This document shows, one piece after another, positions 42,157 to 50,920 of a stretch of 64,000 nt of DNA. The DNA comes from Macrococcoides bohemicum (GTDB lineage: Bacteria > Bacillota > Bacilli > Staphylococcales > Staphylococcaceae). The stretch's first letter is position 1, and each line of letters opens with the position of its first letter. The translations under genes and the position numbers were made by a program. The stretch lies in assembly GCF_042658685.1 (NCBI RefSeq), contig NZ_JBHSQY010000001.1; one strand, written 5' to 3'. The notes under the pieces are model-generated. The model ran no database searches, was not told the DNA's origin, and saw nothing but the letters and a program-made list of their open reading frames with translations.

Positions 42157-42296
42157 TGAAAACGCCTCCTTAAATTATTTGCTATTTTGTTTATTATAAT
42201 GTAAATAATGAAAATATTCATTCAATCACAATTCGTTATGAGAAATAATCATTATTTGATACAATAAATTTAAATTAAGATGAACGGAGAATGCAT

Positions 42297-43031
42297 GTGA
42301 CAGTTAAAGTGAGTAATTTAACAGGGGGATATGGTAATCAACCTGTTATTCATAATATAGATTTTGAATTAGCACCAGGTCAGATTATCGGACTTATCGG
42401 ATTAAATGGTGCCGGAAAAAGTACGACGATTAAGAATATGTTAGGGTTGCTCCGTCCGTTAGAAGGTGATATTGAAATCAATGGCTATAAACTCTCAAAC
42501 GACCCTTTTAAATATCGCTCAGAACTATCGTATATTCCAGAATCACCTGTGTTATATGATGAATTAACATTAGAAGAACATATCGATATGACAGCGATGG
42601 CATATAATATTGATGCAGAGGTAGCTATGGAACGCGCGATGCCGATATTAAAGATATTTCGTTTGGAAGATAAGCTGAAACAATTTCCTGTTCATTTCTC
42701 GAAAGGGATGAAACAGAAAGTAATGATTCTTTGTGCATTTATCCCGGAACCGGCGCTTCATATTATTGATGAACCATTTTTAGGACTAGATCCTTTAGGG
42801 ATACAATCGATGCTTGATCTTATGGTGAAAGCGAGAGAAGCCGGACGCACTGTATTGATGAGTACCCATATTTTAACGACGGCAGAACGTTATTGCGACT
42901 CATTTTTACTGATGCATCATGGTAAACTAATCGGTAGAGGTACGCTTAATGATTTGAGGTTGCAGTTTAATATGCCGAATGCCACACTGGACGAAATTTA
43001 TATTTATGCAACAGGTGATGCGCATGAATAA
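42297..43031 (+). CDS. ecsA: ABC transporter ATPase EcsA
   Basis: A 244-residue ATPase. Walker A is GLNGAGKST (about 36-44), the signature FSKGMKQKVMILCA, Walker B LHIIDEPFLGLDP, and the switch His in LMSTHILTTAERYC. EcsAB supports protein secretion and regulated proteolysis at the membrane, and in Bacillus affects exoprotein and competence. GTG 42297 is chosen over ATG 42291 because GGAG is then seven bases upstream. ecsB starts eight bases before its stop. Confidence 0.92.
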   Translation: MTVKVSNLTGGYGNQPVIHNIDFELAPGQIIGLIGLNGAGKSTTIKNMLGLLRPLEGDIEINGYKLSNDPFKYRSELSYIPESPVLYDELTLEEHIDMTAMAYNIDAEVAMERAMPILKIFRLEDKLKQFPVHFSKGMKQKVMILCAFIPEPALHIIDEPFLGLDPLGIQSMLDLMVKAREAGRTVLMSTHILTTAERYCDSFLLMHHGKLIGRGTLNDLRLQFNMPNATLDEIYIYATGDAHE

Positions 43032-44241
43032 GGCGGTTCAACTTTTTAATCAAAGGCGAGCGAAGAATCATAAAGAAGTAGCTTATTATAGTAAGTTTAT
43101 CTTTAATGGTCATTTTGTCGTATTCTTATCAATTGCTTTTGGTGCATTGATGTTACAGTATTCACAAATGGTAAAACACTTATCACCGCACATCAATTAT
43201 CATCTTATTATTGCAGTAACACTCGCTGTGCTAACCATTACGAATATTAGAACTTTCGTCAGACCGGCAGATCAGATTTTTTTACTGAATTTTGAACAGC
43301 ATATGAATGCCTATTTTAAATCAGCAATGATAAGAAGTGCATTGATTCGAATAGTTATTTTTGCAATTGTTGCAGCTTTATTTATTCCGCTATATTTTAA
43401 TGCAGTAGATCCATCGGTGACAGGGTTTATTTGTGCGATTATATTAGGGATCGTAATGATTATCATTGGTATATGGATCCGTTTTTTTATGATGAAGTTA
43501 GATATAGCGCAACATTTAATCAGTCTGCTGATATTTTTAATGGCATTATCTGGAATTTATACTTCGCTTGAAGGCTTACCGATGACAATCTTTCCGATTA
43601 TCATTTTTGGATTTGGTTTTATTTATCTGCTTATTAAAAATACACAATACCGTACAGTAAACTGGCATGCAATGATAGATTACGAAGAACGATTGGCACA
43701 TCAACAAAATAAAACGATTAATATGTTTACAGATGTAAAAGGTATGAAAGATACTGTTAAACGACGTCGTGTACTAGATGTTTTATTAACTAAGAATAAA
43801 ACTAAGTACAATCAGCAACATATGTTTGAGTTTTTATTTGTTAGAAATTTTCTGCGCAGTAGTGATGCATTATGGATTATCATTCGACTGATTTTAATTG
43901 CAGCCGTTGTGATGTGGATTGTGAATCAGGAAATTATTGCAATGATTATCGGCGCATTTTTAGTGTATGCAATTGTCTTACAAACATCACAATTTTATAA
44001 ACAACAGGCATTTCAGTTGTGGCCACAAGTTTGGCCAGTTCCGGAAAGTTTGGTGTTAATAGGTTTCAAACAGTTCATGCGTAAACTCGTATGTCTTACA
44101 ACAATGATTATCGCGGTAATCTATATTATATTTTATCCTGCGCACTTCTATTATGTGGCTGTATTTTTCCTGCTTATGCTCTGGACGATGCGTAATGTAA
44201 CAGAGAAAATTGATAAACGTATGAAATTATTAAAGGATTGA
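43024..44241 (+). CDS. ecsB: ABC transporter permease EcsB
   Basis: A 405-residue membrane partner of EcsA. The first 30 residues (LFNQRRAKNHKEVAYYSKFIFNGHF) match the cytosolic EcsB start, and about ten hydrophobic segments follow, divided by a soluble middle (about 200-280) with YEERLAHQQNKTINMF. The ATG at 43024 lies eight bases before the ecsA stop and has AGGTG upstream; a longer frame opens inside ecsA but lacks a ribosome site. The operon ends at the hairpin 44235-44263. Confidence 0.9.
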   Translation: MNKAVQLFNQRRAKNHKEVAYYSKFIFNGHFVVFLSIAFGALMLQYSQMVKHLSPHINYHLIIAVTLAVLTITNIRTFVRPADQIFLLNFEQHMNAYFKSAMIRSALIRIVIFAIVAALFIPLYFNAVDPSVTGFICAIILGIVMIIIGIWIRFFMMKLDIAQHLISLLIFLMALSGIYTSLEGLPMTIFPIIIFGFGFIYLLIKNTQYRTVNWHAMIDYEERLAHQQNKTINMFTDVKGMKDTVKRRRVLDVLLTKNKTKYNQQHMFEFLFVRNFLRSSDALWIIIRLILIAAVVMWIVNQEIIAMIIGAFLVYAIVLQTSQFYKQQAFQLWPQVWPVPESLVLIGFKQFMRKLVCLTTMIIAVIYIIFYPAHFYYVAVFFLLMLWTMRNVTEKIDKRMKLLKD

Positions 44242-44263
44242 GACATCTGTCTCAATCCTTTCT
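44235..44263 (+). terminator. Terminator after ecsB
   Basis: Stem AGGATTGAGACA/TGTCTCAATCCT, followed by TTCTTT. It overlaps the ecsB stop codon and faces the minus-strand traP gene. Confidence 0.78.
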
Positions 44264-44782
44264 TTAATCTTCAGCTTCTGTTAATCCTTCAGGTTTCTCT
44301 ACATATAAATATTTTGAATAATATATATTGGCCATAATATCTTCTGATTGATACATAGATAATGCTTCTTTACTGAAGTTTTCTCTAAAGAAGCTGCTCT
44401 TTCTAAAGTCATCTATTTGACTCTTTCTATCAAACTGGAAAGTCGCAACATATGTTTCACCACGTTTAGGGCGTAATAGACGGAAAGCCTGATATCCTTC
44501 GTAATCATTAAGTTTTTCTAAAGGGAAAGGTTTCGTATCAAAGACTTCCTGACGCGCTTCTTTCACAATAAAATAAAGTAATAAAGTCGGTTTCTCAAGA
44601 AGTTTTCCATCATTAATAACATTAGTGAATGATTGTGGTGCACTAAACACCGATTTATCATCCGTTTCTTCATATAAATAAGCATTATCTTCATTATAGA
44701 AAGATAATATTTGTCGTTTTGAATATTTCCTTTTTATTTTATCCAGGAGAAAGCTGGAACCATAAGTTATATAAGTATACAT
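44264..44782 (-). CDS. traP: TRAP-type protein (antibiotic biosynthesis monooxygenase fold)
   Basis: A 172-residue cytosolic protein resembling staphylococcal TRAP. The C-terminal half has the ABM-like fold with RPKRGETYVATFQFDRKSQIDDFRKSSFF. TRAP was once proposed to relay the RAP signal to agr; later work put it instead in stress protection and heme-linked chemistry. Its position next to hemE and divergent from it matches S. aureus. ATG 44782 is preferred since AGAGG is directly upstream of the first ATG (44791), leaving no spacing there. Confidence 0.85.
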   Translation of the reverse strand: MYTYITYGSSFLLDKIKRKYSKRQILSFYNEDNAYLYEETDDKSVFSAPQSFTNVINDGKLLEKPTLLLYFIVKEARQEVFDTKPFPLEKLNDYEGYQAFRLLRPKRGETYVATFQFDRKSQIDDFRKSSFFRENFSKEALSMYQSEDIMANIYYSKYLYVEKPEGLTEAED

Positions 44783-44863
44783 CGTTATCATCCTCTCTTT
44801 ATTTATCTATACCCAAAATACAAGATTTATGTCAGTTTAATGACATTAGTTTTTTATGCTACT

Positions 44864-44878
44864 TTATAATAATTCTTA
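44864..44878. promoter_or_regulatory. PerR-like box before hemE
   Basis: TTATAATAATTCTTA matches the PerR box TTATAATnATTATAA at 12 of the 14 defined positions. It lies in the traP-hemE divergent region, 44 bases before the hemE start. Fur-family boxes in AT-rich DNA arise easily, so this is a candidate only. Confidence 0.3.
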
Positions 44879-44921
44879 TGATAAAATCAGACTATATACG
44901 AAAAAATTGGGGGAAGTTTGT

Positions 44922-45962
44922 TTGAATTCATTTAACGATACGATTTTAAAAGCAGCAAGAGGAGAAAAAGCATCCCATACACCGGTTTGGTTTATGCGTC
45001 AGGCAGGAAGAAGTCAGCCTGAATACAGAAAGATTAAAGAAACACATAGTTTATTTGAAATTACACATGATCCAGAACTTTGTGCATATGTAACAAAGTT
45101 ACCGGTCGATCAATATAATACGGATGCAGCAATTCTTTATAAAGATATTATGTCTCCGCTTGGAGCAATTGGTGTTGACGTAGAGATTAAATCTGGTATT
45201 GGACCGGTTATCGATAATCCAATCCGTACGATTCAGGACGTTTCTCGTTTAGGTGAGATTCATCCGGAACAAGATGTACCGTACATTTTAGATACAATTA
45301 AATTATTAACGCAGGAACAGTTAAATGTACCATTGATCGGATTTACAGGCGCTCCGTTTACTTTAGCGAGTTATATGATTGAAGGTGGGCCATCTAAGAA
45401 CTACAACAAAACAAAAGCGATGATGTATGAGCAACCTGAAGCATGGCATATGCTCATGGAGAAACTAGCTGATATGTGTATTACATATACGCACGCACAA
45501 ATCGATGCTGGTTGTAAAATGATTCAAGTGTTTGATTCATGGGTTGGGGCGTTAAATAAAGCGGACTATCATCAGTTTATTGCACCACATATGACAAGAA
45601 TTTTCGCTGGGATAAAAGAAAAACAAGTACCAGTTATTACATTTGGTGTAGGTGCAAGTCACTTGATCGAAGAGTGGAATGCTTTACCTGTCGATGTATT
45701 AGGATTAGACTGGAGACTGCAAATAGAAGAAGCACGTGCAAAAGGCATTACAAAGACTTTGATGGGCAACCTGGACCCTGCAATCTTACTTGCACCATGG
45801 GAAGTAATTGAGCGTCATTTAGTTCGCATTTTAGATCAGGGATTACAATCGGACAGTTATATCTTTAATTTAGGACATGGTGTATTTCCGGAAGTTAAGC
45901 CGGACACTTTACGTCGTGTAAGTGCTTTTGTACATGATTATTCAGCGAAATATAAAGCTTAA
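44922..45962 (+). CDS. hemE: Uroporphyrinogen decarboxylase
   Basis: A 346-residue enzyme that removes the four acetate carboxyls of uroporphyrinogen III to give coproporphyrinogen III. Conserved motifs: PVWFMRQAGRSQPEYR (about 19-34), IGFTGAPFTLASYMIEGG, FDSWVGAL and FNLGHGVFPEV near the end. TTG 44922 is chosen because GGGGGAAG precedes it at the right distance and the family begins here. The gene leads hemE-hemH-hemY, the coproporphyrin-dependent branch used by Firmicutes. Confidence 0.95.
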   Translation: MNSFNDTILKAARGEKASHTPVWFMRQAGRSQPEYRKIKETHSLFEITHDPELCAYVTKLPVDQYNTDAAILYKDIMSPLGAIGVDVEIKSGIGPVIDNPIRTIQDVSRLGEIHPEQDVPYILDTIKLLTQEQLNVPLIGFTGAPFTLASYMIEGGPSKNYNKTKAMMYEQPEAWHMLMEKLADMCITYTHAQIDAGCKMIQVFDSWVGALNKADYHQFIAPHMTRIFAGIKEKQVPVITFGVGASHLIEEWNALPVDVLGLDWRLQIEEARAKGITKTLMGNLDPAILLAPWEVIERHLVRILDQGLQSDSYIFNLGHGVFPEVKPDTLRRVSAFVHDYSAKYKA

Positions 45963-45980
45963 AATTTGGGGGAAGAATGA

Positions 45981-46901
45981 ATGACTAAAAAGGGATTACT
46001 CGTTATGGCTTATGGTACGCCATATAAAGAAGAGGATATTGAACCATACTATACACATATTAGACATGGTAGAAAACCATCTGAAGAAAGTTTACAAGAT
46101 TTAAAAGATCGTTATAAAGCAATCGGTGGTATCTCACCGCTAGCAGGGACAACAGAACGCCAGGCAGAAGCTTTAGTGAAAGCATTAAATGAAGCTACAG
46201 GTGACGACTATCAATTATATATCGGTCTAAAGCATATCGCACCTTTTATTGAAGATGCAGTAGAAGCGATGCATAATGATGGTATTACTGAAGCAGTAAC
46301 AATTGTCTTAGCACCACATTATTCTAACTTCTCAGTAGGAAGTTACAATAAACGTGCCGCAGAAGAAGCAAGTAAATATGGTATTCAACTTAAACATGTT
46401 GAATCATTCTATAATCAGGATAAATTTATTGAATTCTGGACAGATCAAGTGAACAGTACACTCGATACAATTCCAGAGACTGATTGGGAAAAGACAGTGT
46501 TGATCGTCAGCGCGCATAGTCTACCAGAGAAAATTAAAGCAGCGGGCGATCCTTATCCAGATCAATTAGAGGATACTGCAACAATGATCATGGACAATTC
46601 TAAAATTTTAAACGTTGAGACTGGATGGCAGTCAGAAGGTAATACACCAGATCCGTGGTTAGGACCTGATGTACAGGATTTAACACGTAAATTACACGAA
46701 GAAGAACAGTATGAACATTTTATCTATACACCAGTCGGATTTGTCTGCGAACATTTAGAAGTTTTATATGATAATGATTATGAATGCAAAGTCGTGTGTG
46801 ACGATTTAAATGTGAAATATTATCGCCCTGCGATGCCGAATACGGATGAACGTTTTATCGGTGCGATGGTGGATGAAATTCAAAGTGTATTAAATCAATA
46901 G
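45981..46901 (+). CDS. hemH: Coproporphyrin ferrochelatase
   Basis: A 306-residue ferrochelatase that inserts iron into coproporphyrin III (also called CpfC). Signature regions: LLVMAYGTPYKEEDIEPYYTHIRHG at the start, the SAHSLPEKI catalytic histidine region near 175-185, and FVCEHLEVLYDNDYE. The iron-binding His and Glu are in place. ATG 45981 follows GGGGGAAG. It is 18 bases after hemE and 15 before hemY, in a single operon. Confidence 0.95.
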   Translation: MTKKGLLVMAYGTPYKEEDIEPYYTHIRHGRKPSEESLQDLKDRYKAIGGISPLAGTTERQAEALVKALNEATGDDYQLYIGLKHIAPFIEDAVEAMHNDGITEAVTIVLAPHYSNFSVGSYNKRAAEEASKYGIQLKHVESFYNQDKFIEFWTDQVNSTLDTIPETDWEKTVLIVSAHSLPEKIKAAGDPYPDQLEDTATMIMDNSKILNVETGWQSEGNTPDPWLGPDVQDLTRKLHEEEQYEHFIYTPVGFVCEHLEVLYDNDYECKVVCDDLNVKYYRPAMPNTDERFIGAMVDEIQSVLNQ

Positions 46902-46916
46902 AAATGAGTGTTTAAC

Positions 46917-48293
46917 ATGGCAAAGAAATGTGCAGTGATCGGCGCAGGTATTACAGGATTATCAGCAGCGTACTATCTGCAAAAAGAAGATTCATCGATT
47001 GAGATTGATATATTAGAAGCGGGCGATGTACCAGGTGGTAAGATTAAAACTTATCAAAAAGATGGGTATACGATAGAATTAGGTCCAGAATCATATCTTG
47101 GACGTAAAAAGATTATGACAGAACTTGCTGAAGCAATCGGTTTAAAAGATGACATTGTGATAAATAATACCGGGAAATCATATATTTATGCCAAAAATAA
47201 ACTTTATCCGATACCAGGTGGTTCAGTATTAGGTATACCAACTGAGATGAAACCATTTTTATCAACTCGTCTTATCTCACCAATTGGAAAATTACGCGCA
47301 GGTATGGATTATTTGATTCAACCAAAACCGATGGAACCGGATGTTTCAGTCGGTGCTTTTTTCAGACGACGCTTAGGAAATGAAACTTTAGAGAACTTAA
47401 TAGAACCATTGTTATCAGGTATATATGGTGCTGATATTGATAAGTTAAGTTTAAAATCTACATTCCCGGACTTTAAGGCGACTGAAGAAAAGCACGGTGG
47501 TCTTATAAAAGGAATGCGTGCAAACAAGAAGAAAGCACCTAAAAGTAAAGGGCCGGTTCAGGGACAGTTTAGACAATTTAAAAATGGTCTGATGAGTTTT
47601 ATAGAGGCACTAGTAAAAGACATAGAACAAAAAGGTGTCCATATTAAATATAATCATAAAGTTGATGCCATTGAAAAATTAGACAACGGCTATCATATTA
47701 CTGTAAATGGGGAGAAAGTATACTACGATAAAGTTATTATTACGGTTCCACATACAGTATTTCGAGAATGGCTTAATGATGGACCATTAAATTATTTCGA
47801 CTATATGGAGACGACAAGTGTTGCTACTGTTGTTATGGCCTTTGATGATAGTCAGGTGAACAACAAAGAAAATGGAACAGGTTTCGTTATTGCTAAGAAC
47901 TCTGACACCGTCATCACTGCGTGTACGTGGACAGATAAAAAATGGTCTCATACAACGCCACCCGGAAAGACATTGTTACGTGCATATGTAGGTCGTCCAG
48001 GTAGCAATGTCGTTAAGGACAATGACGATGCAGTAATTGTTAAACTCGCACGCAATGACCTGGATAAAATGATGGAAATTACAGGTGAACCTGAATTTAC
48101 GATTGTGACGAAGTTATTTAATAGCATGCCACAATATGAAGTAGGTCATATTGATCGTATTCACTCAATTCAACATTATCTTAAGACACACTATCCTGGT
48201 TTAGTGATTACCGGTGCATCTTTTGAAGCGGTAGGACTGCCAGACTGCGTTGCTCAAGGTCAGCGCGCTGCATTACAAATTGCACATGAATAA
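46917..48293 (+). CDS. hemY: Coproporphyrinogen III oxidase (oxygen-dependent flavoprotein, CgoX)
   Basis: A 458-residue FAD enzyme that oxidises coproporphyrinogen III to coproporphyrin III with oxygen. The dinucleotide fold is at the N-terminus (CAVIGAGITGLSAAYYL), followed by EAGDVPGGKIKTY and the ELGPESYLGRK segment. The C-terminal GLPDCVAQGQRAALQIA closes the FAD site. In this branch the last iron step is HemH and decarboxylation is left to HemQ elsewhere. ATG 46917 is preferred to GTG 46908. Confidence 0.94.
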   Translation: MAKKCAVIGAGITGLSAAYYLQKEDSSIEIDILEAGDVPGGKIKTYQKDGYTIELGPESYLGRKKIMTELAEAIGLKDDIVINNTGKSYIYAKNKLYPIPGGSVLGIPTEMKPFLSTRLISPIGKLRAGMDYLIQPKPMEPDVSVGAFFRRRLGNETLENLIEPLLSGIYGADIDKLSLKSTFPDFKATEEKHGGLIKGMRANKKKAPKSKGPVQGQFRQFKNGLMSFIEALVKDIEQKGVHIKYNHKVDAIEKLDNGYHITVNGEKVYYDKVIITVPHTVFREWLNDGPLNYFDYMETTSVATVVMAFDDSQVNNKENGTGFVIAKNSDTVITACTWTDKKWSHTTPPGKTLLRAYVGRPGSNVVKDNDDAVIVKLARNDLDKMMEITGEPEFTIVTKLFNSMPQYEVGHIDRIHSIQHYLKTHYPGLVITGASFEAVGLPDCVAQGQRAALQIAHE

Positions 48294-48360
48294 TCAAAAT
48301 ATTATCTATAATGAATCTATAGCATTATAATGAAATACAGACGCACTTTAGGAGGATGTT

Positions 48361-49347
48361 ATGAAATTTATTCACAATAATAATATAACGGATCCTTCAT
48401 TGAATTTAGCAATGGAAGAATACGTATTGAAACATTTACCGAAAGATGATTCCTATTTCTTATTCTATGTTAATGAACCTTCAATAATTATCGGAAAGAA
48501 TCAAAATACATTTGCTGAAATTAATCAATCATATATTGATGAACAAAATATTCATGTCGTCCGCCGTATTTCTGGTGGTGGAGCAGTTTATCATGATTTA
48601 GGCAATTTAAATTTTAGCTTTGTAACAAAAGCTGATGAAGACAGTTTCCATAACTTTAAGAAATTTACGATGCCGATCGTAGAGGCACTTAATAAATTAG
48701 GTGTACAAGCTGAGATGACAGGACGTAATGATCTTCAGGTTGGCGAACGTAAAATCTCAGGAAATGCGATGTTTCAATCGGGAGATCGCATGTTCTCACA
48801 CGGAACACTGATGTTAAACAGTGATATTGAAGAAGTCGTGAAGAGCTTAACAGTAAGTGAAAAGAAATTAATAACAAAAGGAATAAAATCTATTCGTTCA
48901 CGTGTAGCAAATATTCAGGAATTTCTTGAAGAACCAATGTCAATGGAAGATTTTAAACAGACATTACTGAATTCAATATTCGATGGTGAGATTGAAGAAT
49001 ATCAACTTCAGGAAGAAGACTGGAAGAAGATAGAAGAAATCAGTGAACAGAAATATCGTAACTATGACTGGAATTACGGGAAAAATCCGAAATATAACTA
49101 TGAAGTCAAACAGAAATTTCCTGGCGGTATGTTGGAACTTAAGATTAATGTCATTAAAGGCATGATTGATGATATTAAAATATTTGGTGATTTCTTCGGT
49201 GTAGGCGAAGTTACTGAGATTGAACAGAAACTTAAAGGATTACCACATAATCAAAGGGCTGTGAAGGCAGTTTTAGATACAGTAGATTTTGGACATTACT
49301 TCGGTAGAATAACGAAAGAAGAATTTTTAAGTTTAGTTGCAAAATAA
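48361..49347 (+). CDS. lplA: Lipoate-protein ligase
   Basis: A 328-residue enzyme that activates free lipoate with ATP and attaches it to lipoyl domains of dehydrogenase complexes or glycine cleavage H protein. The N-terminal domain has RRISGGGAVYHDLGNLNFSF (about 73-92), where the arginines bind the lipoyl-AMP; GRNDLQVGERKISGNAM holds the catalytic Lys. The C-terminal accessory domain (about 255-328) is present, so it is a long LplA. ATG 48361 follows AGGAGG. Own terminator follows. Confidence 0.93.
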   Translation: MKFIHNNNITDPSLNLAMEEYVLKHLPKDDSYFLFYVNEPSIIIGKNQNTFAEINQSYIDEQNIHVVRRISGGGAVYHDLGNLNFSFVTKADEDSFHNFKKFTMPIVEALNKLGVQAEMTGRNDLQVGERKISGNAMFQSGDRMFSHGTLMLNSDIEEVVKSLTVSEKKLITKGIKSIRSRVANIQEFLEEPMSMEDFKQTLLNSIFDGEIEEYQLQEEDWKKIEEISEQKYRNYDWNYGKNPKYNYEVKQKFPGGMLELKINVIKGMIDDIKIFGDFFGVGEVTEIEQKLKGLPHNQRAVKAVLDTVDFGHYFGRITKEEFLSLVAK

Positions 49348-49363
49348 AAAAAGATAAATTTTT

Positions 49364-49405
49364 AGCGCCAATCCTTAAAATTAATTTTTGAGGCATTGGC
49401 GCTTT
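49364..49405. terminator. Terminator between lplA and the IDEAL-domain gene
   Basis: Stem AGCGCCAATCC/GGCATTGGCGCT with loop, followed by TTATTT. Serves lplA and possibly the convergent small gene. Confidence 0.75.
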
Positions 49406-49422
49406 ATTTGAAAGTATTCAAT

Positions 49423-49632
49423 TTAAATTTCCTCCAGAGCGTTCAATTCACTCGTATATTGAAGAAATGCTTCCTGGTTATGATTTAATAAAGACAAATC
49501 AATCTTTTCTTTTAATAATTTCTTTTGATGACTTTTAACAGCTTCGTCAATGATAAGCTCGATATATAAATTATTGAGATTAGATACGAAAGTTTCAAGA
49601 CCATTTAATTGTGTTTGTTGATTATAGTTCAT
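49423..49632 (-). CDS. IDEAL-domain small protein
   Basis: A 69-residue protein that matches the IDEAL domain: LYIELIIDEAVKSHQKKLLKEKIDLSLLNHNQEAFLQYTSEL, residues 22-63, with the central I-D-x-(A/S)-L helix and the acidic F-x-x-x-x-x-E-L end. The domain is found in Firmicutes, often near competence or regulatory genes, with no known biochemical role. ATG 49632 follows AGGAGG. Its divergent neighbour is comK, with 240 bases between. Confidence 0.87.
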   Translation of the reverse strand: MNYNQQTQLNGLETFVSNLNNLYIELIIDEAVKSHQKKLLKEKIDLSLLNHNQEAFLQYTSELNALEEI

Positions 49633-49744
49633 AAGTGTAACCTCCTAAAATGTATTAAAACGAGTATATTATATAATATTCTAAATTGCAATAGTATTCA
49701 GAAAATTATATCAATTAACATTTATTCGTTTTGATTAATAATAT

Positions 49745-49779
49745 ATAACCATATTTTTAACTTTGTAAACATATCTTTT
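49745..49779 (+). promoter_or_regulatory. Candidate ComK box upstream of comK
   Basis: Two AT boxes, ATAA-N5-TTTT (49745-49757) and AAAC-N5-TTTT (49767-49779), are separated by nine bases. A K-box is two AAAA-N5-TTTT elements with 8, 18 or 31 bases between. Each element has one mismatch. It lies about 100 bases before the comK start. Confidence 0.35.
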
Positions 49780-49876
49780 TCTATTGTAAACTATGTTAAA
49801 TATTTGAAAAAGTTAACAAATGTTAAGTGGAATTGTGTATAATATTATCAATATATTGACAAAGGAGAAAGTTGAT

Positions 49877-50434
49877 ATGGAGAAATATATTGTTAATGAA
49901 AAGACGATGTATATTAAGGCGTATAGAGATGGTAGAAGTGTACTTTCGGAAATTGGTGAATATGGAAGAGAAACATTTATATTTAAAAAGAAGCCACTTC
50001 ATATCATTGAAGACTCACTATTCTTTTATCATGCTTCCTATAAAGCGAGAAAAATATCTACGAAGATGATTGCGGAAATCTATACGAAACCCCCGATTAT
50101 CGTCCAGCCTGGTACACAAACATATTTCTTTCCGACGCACAGTGATCGAAGTAACGATATGGCCTGGATTAATGTTCACTACGTAAATAGATTTCACGCA
50201 GGGGAACATTATGATACTGTTGTGGAATTTGATGATCAGTCACAAGTATCTTTTCCGGTGACAACGTATACTTTTAATACACAGTATTTGCATGGGATCA
50301 AACTGGAATATTGTGTAAGAGCAAAGGCGTTAAAACAGGAAATGTATACGCAGGAAGCAGTGCATTTTGACAAATGCAGGGCAAATCTATTCGAAATGTT
50401 AGCAATGTATGCATTATTAGAGAAAAAGGTGTAA
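49877..50434 (+). CDS. comK: Competence transcription factor ComK
   Basis: A 185-residue ComK protein, the transcription factor of the genes for DNA uptake in Bacillus and staphylococci. The N-terminal region MEKYIVNEKTMYIKAYRDGRS, the central RNDMAWINVHYV-like segment (SDRSNDMAWINVHYV), and the SFPVTTYTFNTQYLHG segment are typical of the family. ATG 49877 follows AAAGGAG. The frame extends 19 codons further upstream but contains the promoter -10 (TATAAT), so the longer version is unlikely. Function here is inferred from family; whether this strain is competent is unknown. Confidence 0.92.
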   Translation: MEKYIVNEKTMYIKAYRDGRSVLSEIGEYGRETFIFKKKPLHIIEDSLFFYHASYKARKISTKMIAEIYTKPPIIVQPGTQTYFFPTHSDRSNDMAWINVHYVNRFHAGEHYDTVVEFDDQSQVSFPVTTYTFNTQYLHGIKLEYCVRAKALKQEMYTQEAVHFDKCRANLFEMLAMYALLEKKV

Positions 50435-50513
50435 ATGTTCCATAAAAATATTTACCAAATGTATTGACCAATTCATTTCAATTGATATAATAGTATTTGT
50501 TGATTGAAATTAT

Positions 50514-50588
50514 TCCACAGTAGCTCAGTGGTAGAGCTATCGGCTGTTAACCGATCGGTCGTAGGTTCGAGTCCTACCTGTGGAGCCA
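50514..50588 (+). tRNA. tRNA-Asn (GTT)
   Basis: Acceptor TCCACAG/CTGTGGA, anticodon GTT, discriminator G, CCA encoded. Same sequence as the copy at 52494-52568. Confidence 0.96.
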
Positions 50589-50589
50589 T

Positions 50590-50678
50590 GGAGATGTACT
50601 CAAGTTGGCTGAAGAGGCGCCCCTGCTAAGGGTGTAGGTCGGGTAACCGGCGCGAGAGTTCGAATCTCTCCATCTCCG
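50590..50678 (+). tRNA. tRNA-Ser (GCT)
   Basis: Class II tRNA, acceptor GGAGATG/CATCTCC, anticodon GCT, discriminator G, CCA not encoded. One base after tRNA-Asn. Confidence 0.96.
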
Positions 50679-50682
50679 TTAC

Positions 50683-50714
50683 AAATCACTTAGTGTATGC
50701 TAAGTGGTTTTCTT
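50683..50714 (+). terminator. Terminator after tRNA-Asn/Ser
   Basis: Stem AAATCACTTAG/CTAAGTGGTTT (one G-U pair), followed by TCTTT. Confidence 0.75.
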
Positions 50715-50920
50715 TATGTTTAATATAAATAATTGAATAATCAGAATTTTTGAATTATCATAGATACATTATATTTTTGAAATTATGATTACTCATAGAT
50801 GTATTAATCTTATCTATATGACTATAAATTAATACATAACAAAGTATGTGAATAACTTAACAAACATACTTATTCCTGTGATAATATAATATTAGATCAT
50901 TAAATGAGGAGGAAGAAAGT

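Noticed and set aside
42979..43023. EcsB start inside ecsA
   Set aside because: No ribosome site and outside the family start; ATG 43024 matches the family N-terminus.
49820..49876. Longer N-terminus of ComK
   Set aside because: It covers the -10-like TATAAT region and lacks a ribosome site; ATG 49877 has AAAGGAG and matches the family start.
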